This document shows positions 28,834 through 38,401 of a stretch of 64,000 bases of DNA, one piece after another; position 1 is the first letter of the stretch, and each line of letters opens with the position of its first letter. Source of the DNA: Massilia sp. erpn (lineage in GTDB: Bacteria; Pseudomonadota; Gammaproteobacteria; Burkholderiales; Burkholderiaceae_D); the NCBI RefSeq assembly GCF_024400215.1, contig NZ_CP053748.1, positions 868,001-932,000 on the forward strand, read 5' to 3'. The notes below the pieces were generated by a model that worked only from the letters and a program-made list of their open reading frames with translations, was not told the DNA's origin and searched no databases. The position numbers and the translations under genes were made by a program.

Positions 28834-29597
28834 AGCTGTTGATCGACGCCGGCAATACCCGCATCAAATGGGCCCTGGTGGACGAGACGGCCGCCGCGCT
28901 CGGCGCCTGGCTGGCTTCCGGCGCCGTCATGCACGCCGATGCCGCGCGCCTTGGCGGCGACTGGCAAGCCGCGCTGGCCGCCCTGCCCGGGCGCAGCGTG
29001 CGCGGCGTGCTGGCCGCAAATGTGGCCGGCGCCGGCGTGCGTGAAAATCTTGAGCGCATGCTGGCCGCCGTGCCGGGCCTGTCCACGCTGGTGATCGAAT
29101 GGTTCGCCTCCGTGCCGGAACGGGCCGGCCTGCGCAATGGCTACCGCAATCCCGGCCAGCTGGGTTGCGACCGTTTCGCCGCCGCCATCGGCGCCCATGC
29201 GCTGGCGCCGGGCCGTCCCATCATCGTCGCCAACTGCGGCACCGCCACCACCATCGATGCGGTGACGGCCGGCGGCGTCTTCCTCGGCGGAATGATCCTG
29301 CCCGGCCTGGGCCTGATGGCCACCTCGCTGGCACGCAACACCGCCCAGCTGCCGCAGATCGCCCAGGACGCCACCCTGTCCGCAGGCTTTGCCGACAACA
29401 CCGACGACGCCATTCTGAGCGGCTGCCTGGCCGCGCAGGCCGGCGCCATCGAACGCGCATTTACCCTGCACGGCGCCAGCGAATGTATCATCTCGGGCGG
29501 AGCGGCGCCGTACATCGCCCGCACCCTCGCCCTGCCGCACCGGCATATCGAGAACATCGTCATGATTGGATTACACGCTGCCGCGCGCAGCGCCTGA
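28830..29597 (+). CDS. coaX: Type III pantothenate kinase
   Basis: First step of coenzyme A synthesis. 255 aa with the ASKHA features of CoaX: phosphate-1 DAGNTRIKW (6-14), pantothenate region NPGQLGCDRFAAAIGA (about 105-120), and the phosphate-2 segment ANCGTATTIDAVT (about 130-142). The ATG overlaps the birA stop. Pairing of birA with coaX is common in betaproteobacteria. Confidence 0.93.
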   Translation: MKLLIDAGNTRIKWALVDETAAALGAWLASGAVMHADAARLGGDWQAALAALPGRSVRGVLAANVAGAGVRENLERMLAAVPGLSTLVIEWFASVPERAGLRNGYRNPGQLGCDRFAAAIGAHALAPGRPIIVANCGTATTIDAVTAGGVFLGGMILPGLGLMATSLARNTAQLPQIAQDATLSAGFADNTDDAILSGCLAAQAGAIERAFTLHGASECIISGGAAPYIARTLALPHRHIENIVMIGLHAAARSA

Positions 29598-29607
29598 AGG
29601 ATCGACC

Positions 29608-30294
29608 GTGCTGAAACTGCTCTTCTTCCTGCTGCTCGCCGCCAATGCCGCGCTGTTTGCCTTTGGCGAAGGCTACCTCGGCTACTTCAGCGGCAGCGAG
29701 CGCGAACCGGTGCGCCTGCAAAACCAGCAGAACGCCGACAAGCTGGCCTTGATCAGCCCCGCCAAAGCCAGCGCCAACGTGGCCGCCGCGGCGCCACCGC
29801 CGCCGCCCGTAGCGAAGGACGAGCCAGAAACCATCACTTGTCTGGAAATCGGCAACTTCCTCCTGCCCGACGCGCGCCGCTTCGAAGCGCAGATCGCCTC
29901 ACTCGATCTGGGTGACCGCCAGGCACGCCGCAACCTGCCCGGCCAGGAAATCACCGGCTACATCGTCTACATCCCGCCGCAAGGCAGCAAAGAAGGCGCC
30001 GACAAGAAAGCCGGCGAGCTGCGCGCGCTGGGCGTCACCAACTACTTTGTGATTTCCGACAGCAGCCCGCTGCGCTGGGCCATCTCCCTGGGCGTCTTCA
30101 AGACCGAGACCGCCGCCCAGAACCTGCTGGCAGCCCTCAACAAACAAGGCGTCCATAGCGCCCGCAGCGCACCGCGCATGAGCGCCAGCAAGCAGATGGC
30201 CTTCCAATTCCGCGGCATCAGCCGCGAAACCAAAGGCAGCCTGCTGCAAATCGCCGAAAAATTCCCCGCCCAGGAAAGCCACGCCTGCAAATAA
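29608..30294 (+). CDS. SPOR-domain protein, second copy
   Basis: 228 aa from a GTG at 29608 with gaagga 5-11 bp upstream. It has an N-terminal membrane anchor (LKLLFFLLLAANAALFAFG), a Pro/Ala linker (about 50-75) and a globular C-terminal part. The recognisable SPOR-like stretch is RWAISLGVFKTETAAQNLLAALNKQGV (quoted in part: SLGVFKTETAAQNL, near 160-174). The match to SPOR is weaker than for the 25734 gene. Last gene of the plus-strand run; a composite palindromic repeat follows immediately. Confidence 0.8.
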   Translation: MLKLLFFLLLAANAALFAFGEGYLGYFSGSEREPVRLQNQQNADKLALISPAKASANVAAAAPPPPPVAKDEPETITCLEIGNFLLPDARRFEAQIASLDLGDRQARRNLPGQEITGYIVYIPPQGSKEGADKKAGELRALGVTNYFVISDSSPLRWAISLGVFKTETAAQNLLAALNKQGVHSARSAPRMSASKQMAFQFRGISRETKGSLLQIAEKFPAQESHACK

Positions 30295-30307
30295 GCCCGG
30301 CCCCTCG

Positions 30308-30435
30308 TTTGCGCAAAATCAAAAAATGTCCACCCTGGTGTCAGGCACTAGAGTAGGACATTGTTTGCGCTAGATCAAAGAATGTCCGACCTTGGTGTCA
30401 GGCACCAGGGTGGACATTTTTTGCGCTGGATCAAA
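30308..30435. repeat. Composite palindromic repeat, copy B (between convergent SPOR gene and rlpA)
   Basis: Three 16-mers (30308-30323, 30364-30379, 30420-30435; tttgcgcnnnatcaaa) are spaced at exactly 56 bp. Each interval holds one ~38-bp palindrome: 30325-30362 (aatgtcc...ggacatt) and 30381-30418 (aatgtccgacc...ggtggacatt). The design and sequence match copy A at 13022-13163. It occupies the convergent gap between the SPOR gene and rlpA. Confidence 0.88.
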
Positions 30436-30448
30436 CGGCGTAGCGGGC

Positions 30449-31663
30449 TTAGCGCTGGATGATGAGGGGTTTGAGCTTGAGGGTCGCAGGCAGGCGCTGG
30501 GCGGCTTGGGCGGCGTCCTGGCGGCTGGCGAAGGGGCCGCCGTACAGGCGGTAGATGCTGCCTGCCTGGACAATCTCGTAATCGGGACCACTGCCAGCGG
30601 ACATCAGCTGGCTGCGCGCTGCTTCGGCGTTTTCCTGGCGCGAGTAGGCGCCCAGTTGCAAATAGAAGTTGCCTTGGCCTGCGGCGGCTGCAGCGCTGGC
30701 CGGAACCGCGTCGCCGACCGCCTGGACGCTGTCGCTGGCGGGCTGGATACTACCGGCGCCGGCGCCGGCTGCGCCGAGGGTGCTCGCTTGCGCTGCCGGC
30801 GCGGTTTCCGGCGTGCTGCGGCTGACAGCGAGCATCGGCGCGGCTTTGGGCATCGCGCGCGGGGTCTGGCCGCCTTGCTGCCAGGCTGGCTGCTGCGCGG
30901 CCGTTTGCACCGGCGCGGCCTGCACCGAAGCGGTTTGCACGGAGGCGCTCTGCTCGGATGGCAGTGCCACCTGGCGCGCGCCGTTGTCGCCGCTTTTCTT
31001 GCGCGCTTCCGCCATGGCCGCCATATCGGACGGCAGCAGGCGCACCACTTCCAGCTGGTGGCTGCCTTTGCCCAGCAGCCCCAGTTTCAGCGCGGCCGTG
31101 TAGGACACGTCGATGATGCGGGTCGAGTGGAATGGTCCGCGGTCGTTGATGCGCACCACCACCACATTGCCGTTATCCAGATTCGTGACCTTGGCATAGG
31201 ACGGAATCGGCAGCGTCGGATGGGCCGCCGTCATCTTGTACATATCGTATAGCTCGCCGGACGAGGTGCGCTGGCCATGGAATTTCTTGCCATACCAGGT
31301 GCCCAGGCCGCGCTGCACAAAGGGCTTGTCGCCGGAGATCGGCGTGTAGGTTTTGCCCAGCACGACGTAGGGACGGTTGGCGCGCGGCAGCGGCGGCTCT
31401 TCGCGCGGTTCGGCGTCCGGGGTTTGCATCAGATTGGGCGGCGGATTCTCGCCGGGGCCATCGTCCTTGTAGTAGCCGCCGCGTCCCGAGTTCGCCGGCG
31501 GCAGCACCGGCACGCCCGGTTCCTGGGCGCGCGGCTTGGTGGCGGACGGCGCGGGCGCCGGCTTGCTTGGAGGATTCAGCGGCACGCTGGTACATCCGGC
31601 CAGCGCCAGCAGGGCCAGTGCGAGCGCACCGGCCGCGCAGCGTTGAAGGGTGTTTTGCATCAT
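30449..31663 (-). CDS. rlpA: Septal ring lytic transglycosylase RlpA (lipoprotein)
   Basis: 404 aa. Lipobox LALAGC with lipidated Cys24. A Pro-rich linker leads to the double-psi beta-barrel domain (about 118-215: GLGTWYGKKFHGQRTSSGE, then VRINDRGPFHSTRIIDVSY with the conserved acidic residue). A ~110-residue Ala/Gln/Ser-rich linker follows and then a C-terminal SPOR domain (YLQLGAYSRQENAEAA to the end). Cleaves denuded glycan in the septum. The ATG at 31663 overlaps the rodA stop (ATGA); a second ATG follows directly. Confidence 0.93.
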   Translation of the reverse strand: MMQNTLQRCAAGALALALLALAGCTSVPLNPPSKPAPAPSATKPRAQEPGVPVLPPANSGRGGYYKDDGPGENPPPNLMQTPDAEPREEPPLPRANRPYVVLGKTYTPISGDKPFVQRGLGTWYGKKFHGQRTSSGELYDMYKMTAAHPTLPIPSYAKVTNLDNGNVVVVRINDRGPFHSTRIIDVSYTAALKLGLLGKGSHQLEVVRLLPSDMAAMAEARKKSGDNGARQVALPSEQSASVQTASVQAAPVQTAAQQPAWQQGGQTPRAMPKAAPMLAVSRSTPETAPAAQASTLGAAGAGAGSIQPASDSVQAVGDAVPASAAAAAGQGNFYLQLGAYSRQENAEAARSQLMSAGSGPDYEIVQAGSIYRLYGGPFASRQDAAQAAQRLPATLKLKPLIIQR

Positions 31664-32775
31664 GTCTGTACCAGCTTTCTGTGACGTTGAATACTCATCA
31701 GAATGCCCGAGGCCAGACCCAGCGTCAGCAGCGCAGTGCCGCCGTAACTCATGAATGGAAGAGGCACCCCGACGACCGGCAGAATGCCGCTGACCATGCC
31801 CATATTGACGAAGGCATAGGTAAAGAAAATCATGGTGATGGCGCCTGCCAGCAGGCGCGTGAAGAAGTTGGGCGCACCGCCGGCGATCATCAGCCCGCGC
31901 CCGATCAGCAGCAGGTAGAGGAACATCAGGAAGAGATTGCCCGCCAGGCCGAATTCTTCCGAATACACGGCGAAGATAAAGTCGGTGGTGCGCTCGGGGA
32001 TGAATTCGAGGTGGGCCTGGGTGCCCTCTTTCCAGCCCTTGCCGAACATGCCGCCCGAACCCACGGCGATGGTGGACTGGATGATGTGGAAGCCCTTGCC
32101 CAGCGGGTCGGAGGTGGGGTCGATCAGGGTCAGTACGCGCTCGCGCTGGTAGTCGTGCAGCATGGACCAGGCCACCGGCATGCTGGCCGCGCCCATCAGC
32201 ACCAGCGCTGCCAGCGCCTTCCACGACAGGCCGCCGAGGAAGATCACGCAGAAGCCGGCGGCGATCACCAGCATGGCTGTGCCCAGGTCGGGCTGGCGCA
32301 TGATGAGCACCGTCGGCACCAGCAGCAGCACGGCGGCGATGGCGTAGGCGTGCCAGCGCAGCTGGCCCTGGTGCTGCTGGAAGAACCAGGCCAGCATCAG
32401 CGGCACGGCGATCTTGGCGAATTCGGAAGGCTGGATGTCGATGACGCCGATGTGCAGCCAGCGCCGCGCGCCCAGCTTGATCACGCCGAACAGCGCCACC
32501 GCCACCAGCAACATCACCGTGACCACATAGGCGGGCAAGGCGATGCGCATCATGGTCTGCGGCGAGACATTCGCCACCACCCACATGACGAAGAAGGACA
32601 TGCAGATATTGCGGATCTGGTCTTCGATCTTGCCGGGGATGCCCATGCTGGCCGACATCAGCGTAAACAGGCTGGTGGTCAGCAGCATGATGAGGATGAG
32701 CATCAGCGGTATGTCGAAGACCGCGAAATAAGGACGCAGACGGCGCGCCAGGGAACGTCGTTCATTGATGGACAT
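31660..32775 (-). CDS. rodA: Rod shape-determining glycosyltransferase RodA
   Basis: SEDS-family peptidoglycan polymerase, partner of PBP2. 371 aa with about ten membrane helices. Conserved loops are visible: GARRWLHIGVIDIQPSEFAKI, the PDLGTA motif (MRQPDLGTAMLVIAAG) and the C-terminal VGVPLPFMSYGGTALL. The ATG at 32775 (MSINERRSL) follows gaggt and lies 7 bp after the mrdA stop. Upstream in-frame codons are low-complexity Arg and were excluded. Confidence 0.95.
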   Translation of the reverse strand: MSINERRSLARRLRPYFAVFDIPLMLILIMLLTTSLFTLMSASMGIPGKIEDQIRNICMSFFVMWVVANVSPQTMMRIALPAYVVTVMLLVAVALFGVIKLGARRWLHIGVIDIQPSEFAKIAVPLMLAWFFQQHQGQLRWHAYAIAAVLLLVPTVLIMRQPDLGTAMLVIAAGFCVIFLGGLSWKALAALVLMGAASMPVAWSMLHDYQRERVLTLIDPTSDPLGKGFHIIQSTIAVGSGGMFGKGWKEGTQAHLEFIPERTTDFIFAVYSEEFGLAGNLFLMFLYLLLIGRGLMIAGGAPNFFTRLLAGAITMIFFTYAFVNMGMVSGILPVVGVPLPFMSYGGTALLTLGLASGILMSIQRHRKLVQT

Positions 32776-32782
32776 GCTTACC

Positions 32783-35047
32783 TCACTCTTTCTGGCGCGG
32801 CGGCACCGTGGCCGGTTGCTGCTGCACCGGCTGCGGCGCGGGACGCGGCGCCGGCGCAGTTGCGGCAGGCTTGGGCGCCGGTACGCCCGCAACAGGGGTA
32901 GCAGGCCGCGCTGGCACCGCCTGCGTAGCGGCAGGCTTGCCGGCCGGAGTGGCGGGGACTGCTGGATGGGCCGGCGCGGCGCCCGGCTTGATGCCGTGGC
33001 TGTGCGGATGCGCGTGGCCAGCAGCGGCGGGCGGCGTGACCGGCGACATCAGTGGCGGTTCGGCCTGGGCCTGTTCGGCGCGGCGCTGTTCCATGATGGC
33101 GGCGATTTCCTCTTCCTCGCTCAGCTCTTCGATCGGCTGCAGCGATTCGGCGTCTTCCTTCGGCACCTTGGTCGTATCCTTCTCGGTCGGACGTTTGCCC
33201 AGCAGGTAAAAGTCGAGCACCTTGCGCGCGATCGGCGCCGCGATCTGGCCGCCGAAACCGGCATTCTCCACGATCATGGCCAGCACGATGCGCGGCTTGT
33301 CGGCCGGCGCGAAGGCGGTGAACCAGGCGTTGTCGCGCAGGCGTTCCGGCATGGTGGCCGCGTTGTACTTCTCGTTGGCCTTGATCGCCACCACCTGCGC
33401 CGTGCCGGTCTTGCCGCCCACGGTGTAGCCGGCGCCGCCGAAGGAGCGGAAAGCCGTGCCGCCAGGTTCGCTGGTCACGCCCACCATGGCCTCCTTGATG
33501 AAGTCGATATTTTCCTGCTTGAGCGGAATGCGGTAGCTTTCCTTCGGCACGGTCAGCTTGCGCGCCTTGGTGGCGCCGTCCTCGATGATCTTCACCAGGT
33601 GCGGCTTCATCACCACGCCGTTGTTAGCCAGGATAGACACCGCATGCGCCACCTGCAAGGGCGTATAGGAGTTGTAGCCCGAACCGTTACTGACGGAGAT
33701 CGTATCGCCGCCCACCCATTTGCCGGCGCGCGGATTTTTCTTGAAGCGGTTCTGCTTCCACTCCTGCGAGGGCAGCACGCCCGATTTCTCGTTTTCGAGG
33801 TCGATGCCGGTCGGCTGACCGAAGCCGAAGGGTTTCATGAAGTCGTGAATATTGTCGATGCCCATATCGCGGCCCAGGGCATAGTAGTAGGTATTGCAGG
33901 ACACGACGATGGACTTGCGCATATCGACGGTGCCGTGGCCATATACCACGTCGTCGCGGAATTTGTGATTACCCAGGTAGTAGTAACCCGGATCGTGAAT
34001 CGCCTGGCTGGTGGTGCGCTTGCCCAGCTCCAGCGCGGCCAGCGCCATGAAGGGCTTGAAGGTGGAACCCGGCGCATAGGTGCCGGACAGCGGGCGGTTC
34101 ACCATCGGCTTGTCGAGCGAGGTATTCAGCTCGTTCCAGCTTTGCTGGTCGATGCCGTCCACGAACAGATTGGGGTCGTAGCCGGGACGCGAGACATAGG
34201 CCAGCACGTCGCCCGTCGATGGTTCGATCGCCACCAGCGCGCCGCGCCACTCGCCGAAAGCCTCTTCCACCACTTTCTGCAGTTCGATATCGATCGAGAG
34301 AATCAGATTGCTGCCCGGCGTGGGCGCCTTGCGCGACAGGGTTTGCACGGCGCGGCCGCCAGCGGACACTTCCACCTCTTCGTAGCCGGTCACGCCATGC
34401 AGATAGCGCTCGTAGCTCTTTTCCAGGCCTTCCTTGCCGATGTAATCGGTGCCGTTGTAGTTGGAGGCATCGTCGGACGCTTCCAGCGTTTTCTTTTCGT
34501 TCTGGTTGATGCGGCCGATATAGCCGATGACATGGGAGGCCACCTCGCCCAGCGGATACTGGCGGAACAGGCGCGCCTGGATTTCCACGCCGGGGAAACG
34601 GAAGCGCTGGGCCGAGAAGCGCGCCACTTCCTCATCCGTCAGGCGGGTGCGCAGCGGCACGCTCTCGAAGTTCTTGGAATCGTCCAGCAGCTTCTTGAAG
34701 CGGCGCCGGTCCTTGGGCGTGACCTCGACCAGGGTCGCCAGTTCATCGATGGTGGCGTCCAGCGGAATGCGCAGCTTGGACGGGGTGATCTCCAGCGTGT
34801 AGGCCGAGTAGTTGCGGGCCAGGACCACGCCGTTGCGGTCCATGATCAGACCGCGGTTGGGCACCACTGGCACCAGGGCGATGCGGTTGTCCTCGGCCTT
34901 GGCGGCGTAGTGGCTGTGCTGAATGACTTGCAGCCAGATGAAGCGCGCCAGCAGCAGGCCAAAGCAGACAAAGACCAGCAAGCCGATCGCCGCCAGGCGG
35001 CGGCGGAACAGCTGGAGTTCGCGTTCGTTGTTCTTCAGTTCTGTCAT
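32783..35047 (-). CDS. mrdA: Penicillin-binding protein 2
   Basis: Transpeptidase of the elongasome. 754 aa, about 120 longer than E. coli PBP2. One N-terminal helix (about 20-40), the dimerisation domain, then the transpeptidase with Ser328-Thr-Phe-Lys331, SNGSGYN as the SxN motif and GGKTGTAQ as KTG. The extra length is a C-terminal tail (last ~120 residues): an acidic EELSEEEEIAAIMEQRR segment, then a Pro/Ala-rich part containing GHAHPHSHG. Confidence 0.95.
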   Translation of the reverse strand: MTELKNNERELQLFRRRLAAIGLLVFVCFGLLLARFIWLQVIQHSHYAAKAEDNRIALVPVVPNRGLIMDRNGVVLARNYSAYTLEITPSKLRIPLDATIDELATLVEVTPKDRRRFKKLLDDSKNFESVPLRTRLTDEEVARFSAQRFRFPGVEIQARLFRQYPLGEVASHVIGYIGRINQNEKKTLEASDDASNYNGTDYIGKEGLEKSYERYLHGVTGYEEVEVSAGGRAVQTLSRKAPTPGSNLILSIDIELQKVVEEAFGEWRGALVAIEPSTGDVLAYVSRPGYDPNLFVDGIDQQSWNELNTSLDKPMVNRPLSGTYAPGSTFKPFMALAALELGKRTTSQAIHDPGYYYLGNHKFRDDVVYGHGTVDMRKSIVVSCNTYYYALGRDMGIDNIHDFMKPFGFGQPTGIDLENEKSGVLPSQEWKQNRFKKNPRAGKWVGGDTISVSNGSGYNSYTPLQVAHAVSILANNGVVMKPHLVKIIEDGATKARKLTVPKESYRIPLKQENIDFIKEAMVGVTSEPGGTAFRSFGGAGYTVGGKTGTAQVVAIKANEKYNAATMPERLRDNAWFTAFAPADKPRIVLAMIVENAGFGGQIAAPIARKVLDFYLLGKRPTEKDTTKVPKEDAESLQPIEELSEEEEIAAIMEQRRAEQAQAEPPLMSPVTPPAAAGHAHPHSHGIKPGAAPAHPAVPATPAGKPAATQAVPARPATPVAGVPAPKPAATAPAPRPAPQPVQQQPATVPPRQKE

Positions 35048-35058
35048 TGCAGCGCTAC

Positions 35059-35571
35059 TCAGATCGGACGCGTATGGTCTTTATCGACCGCGCGCCGCTG
35101 CGGCGCCAGCAGCAAGGCGCTGACCACCGGCCAGAGCATGACAGCCACAAAGCTCTCGATGAAGTAATACCAGCTGGGGAATTTGCCGGACACGATGAAG
35201 CGCACCGTCAGCTGCACGGTCTGCGCCAGCAGCAGCAGTGGCAGCACATGCAGGGCCTGGGTCGAGACGCGGAACCACAGCACGCGGCGGTGGATCATGA
35301 TGGCCAGATAGGACAGCAGGGTGTAGGCCAGCGCATTCTCGCCCAGCAGGGTGGCGTCATGCACGTCCATCAGCAGGCCAAGCAGGAAGGCGGTACCGAT
35401 GCCGACCTTGCGCGGCTGGTGCACGCCCCAGAACACCAGGGTCAGGGCCACAAAGTCCGGCACGCCGACGAAACGGCCCCAGGGCAGGAGGTTCAGCAGA
35501 AAGGCGCAGAACAGGCTGAAAGCAATGAACAGGGGGCTGACCGGCAGCAGAATATATTGGGGACGGTTCAT
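35059..35571 (-). CDS. mreD: Rod shape-determining protein MreD
   Basis: 170 aa with five or six membrane helices. It starts MNRPQYILLPVSPLFIAFSL and contains GLLMDVHDATLLGENALAYTLL, which matches the MreD signature around residues 70-95. Its start overlaps the mreC stop by 4 bp and mrdA follows 11 bp downstream. Confidence 0.92.
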   Translation of the reverse strand: MNRPQYILLPVSPLFIAFSLFCAFLLNLLPWGRFVGVPDFVALTLVFWGVHQPRKVGIGTAFLLGLLMDVHDATLLGENALAYTLLSYLAIMIHRRVLWFRVSTQALHVLPLLLLAQTVQLTVRFIVSGKFPSWYYFIESFVAVMLWPVVSALLLAPQRRAVDKDHTRPI

Positions 35572-36656
35572 CGCGCGGGCTCCCTGACGTCATGCGGTTT
35601 AACGGCTTGCGGCGCGGTAGCGGCAGCAGGTGCGGCAGCGGCGTTGCCTGCAGGACGCAGCGCAGTCGCAGGAGCAGCCGGCGCGGCGCCAGCGGGAGCA
35701 ACGGCGGTCGGTGCGGCGGCAGTACCGGGGGTGGCGGCGCCAGTTGCGGCGGCCGCGCTGGCAGCCGGGCCTCTCTTCTTGCCCGGCTTGACGACTTCTT
35801 CCGCCGGCGGACGTGGCAGCATTTCGGGCGGCGACATCAGGATCAGCAACTGCCGGTTGCGCTCGATGCCAGCCAGCGGCTGGCACACCACGCGGCCAAA
35901 CGCGCCGTTGGCATTGTTCTCGACCTGGATCACGCGCGCCACGGCCAGACCGGCCGGATACACGCCATCGATGCCGGAGGTGATCAGGATATCGCCGACC
36001 TGCACGTCGCCATTCGGCGCCATGAAGCGCAGGTCCAGATTGCCGGACTGGCCACGGCCATACGCCACGCTGCGCAAGCCATTGCGCAGCAGCTGCACCG
36101 GGATGGCCTGCTCCTTATCGGTCAGCAGCGTCACTTCGGAGGTGAAAGGGAAAACACGCGTCACCTGGCCGACCACGCCCTGGTTGTCGATCACAGGCAG
36201 GCCCAGGGCCACGCCCTGCTGGGTGCCGCGGTCCAGCACCACCTTGCGGGCGGCGGCGTCGCGCGCGTCGTACAGAATTTCGGCCAGCATGGATTTGCCC
36301 GGCACATGCTCGCGCGCGTCCAGGAGGCGGCGCAGCTGGTTATTTTCGGCCTGCAGGAGCTGGGCTTGCTGCAAGGTCTGGGAAGTGGCGATTTGCTGCT
36401 GGCGCAGTTCGCGCACCTGCTTTTCCATGGCCGACAGCGTGGAGAAATAACTGCCCACCCCATTCATCGCGTCGCGCGGCAGCAGGGCCGCCATCTGCAA
36501 CGGATACAGCACCGTGCCTACCGCCTGGCGCACCACGCTCAGGGCGCCCAGGCGGGCGTCGGCCAACAGCAGTCCGATCGAAATGAAGGCGAATAGCGTC
36601 ACCTTGGCGCGAGCGGATGCGCCTTGCTTAAAAAGCGGCGGAGGACTGTATTCCAT
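35568..36656 (-). CDS. mreC: Rod shape-determining protein MreC
   Basis: 362 aa. A membrane helix (about 17-35) is followed by a coiled coil (about 60-100: EKQVRELRQQQIATSQTLQQ) and the periplasmic beta-barrel domain (GTQQGVALGLPVIDNQGVVG onward). After about residue 275 comes a ~85-residue Ala/Pro/Thr-rich tail that typical MreC lacks. The ATG at 36656 (MEYSPPPLFKQG) is preferred to an upstream TTG. A hairpin lies between mreB and this gene. Confidence 0.93.
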   Translation of the reverse strand: MEYSPPPLFKQGASARAKVTLFAFISIGLLLADARLGALSVVRQAVGTVLYPLQMAALLPRDAMNGVGSYFSTLSAMEKQVRELRQQQIATSQTLQQAQLLQAENNQLRRLLDAREHVPGKSMLAEILYDARDAAARKVVLDRGTQQGVALGLPVIDNQGVVGQVTRVFPFTSEVTLLTDKEQAIPVQLLRNGLRSVAYGRGQSGNLDLRFMAPNGDVQVGDILITSGIDGVYPAGLAVARVIQVENNANGAFGRVVCQPLAGIERNRQLLILMSPPEMLPRPPAEEVVKPGKKRGPAASAAAATGAATPGTAAAPTAVAPAGAAPAAPATALRPAGNAAAAPAAATAPQAVKPHDVREPAR

Positions 36657-36671
36657 GACTTCCAATAAGGA

Positions 36672-36691
36672 AGGGCGGCTCGCGCCGCCCT
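36672..36691 (-). terminator. Hairpin between mreB and mreC (possible attenuator)
   Basis: 8-bp stem agggcggc/gccgccct with a 4-nt loop (tcgc), positioned 11 bp after the mreB stop. On the minus strand it is followed by a moderately T-rich ttccttattgg. It could end part of the mreB transcripts and so set MreB above MreCD, or stabilise the mreB 3' end. Confidence 0.55.
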
Positions 36692-36701
36692 CTTAAACAA
36701 C

Positions 36702-38014
<1,313 letters not shown>

Positions 38015-38317
38015 ATGTCCCTGACACCATCCGACGTAAAACGCATCGCCCATCTGGCCCAATTGGAAATGGGCGACGAGCAGTCCGCCATCATGCTGGA
38101 AAAGCTGAACGGCATCTTTGCGCTGGCCGAACAGATGCAGGCGGTGAATACCGACGGCGTCGCGCCGCTGAGCCATCCGCTGGCCGCCCACATGGACAAT
38201 ATCGCCCTGCGCCTGCGCGAGGACGCGCCGACCGAGCCGAATCGCCGCGAGGCTTACCAGCAGGTCGCGCCGAAGACCGAAGACGGCCTGTATCTGGTGC
38301 CGAAAGTGATCGAATAA
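38015..38317 (+). CDS. gatC: Asp-tRNA(Asn)/Glu-tRNA(Gln) amidotransferase subunit C
   Basis: 100 aa, standard length. It opens [19 protein letters not shown] and ends [11 protein letters not shown], both diagnostic of GatC, which wraps around GatA and stabilises GatAB. First gene of gatCAB, which makes Gln-tRNA(Gln) and Asn-tRNA(Asn) by transamidation. Confidence 0.94.
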   Translation: MSLTPSDVKRIAHLAQLEMGDEQSAIMLEKLNGIFALAEQMQAVNTDGVAPLSHPLAAHMDNIALRLREDAPTEPNRREAYQQVAPKTEDGLYLVPKVIE

Positions 38318-38401
38318 GCAGGCCTGCCCGCGCCGCGTTGCCCTTTCGCCGCGCCGCGCGCCCTGCCCGTCCCGCACCGCCGAACCGAATTGACGAAACC
38401 C

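Noticed and set aside
30308..30435. CRISPR-like array (three short repeats, constant spacing)
   Set aside because: The 'spacers' are related palindromes, the repeats are only 16 nt and degenerate, and no cas gene is present.
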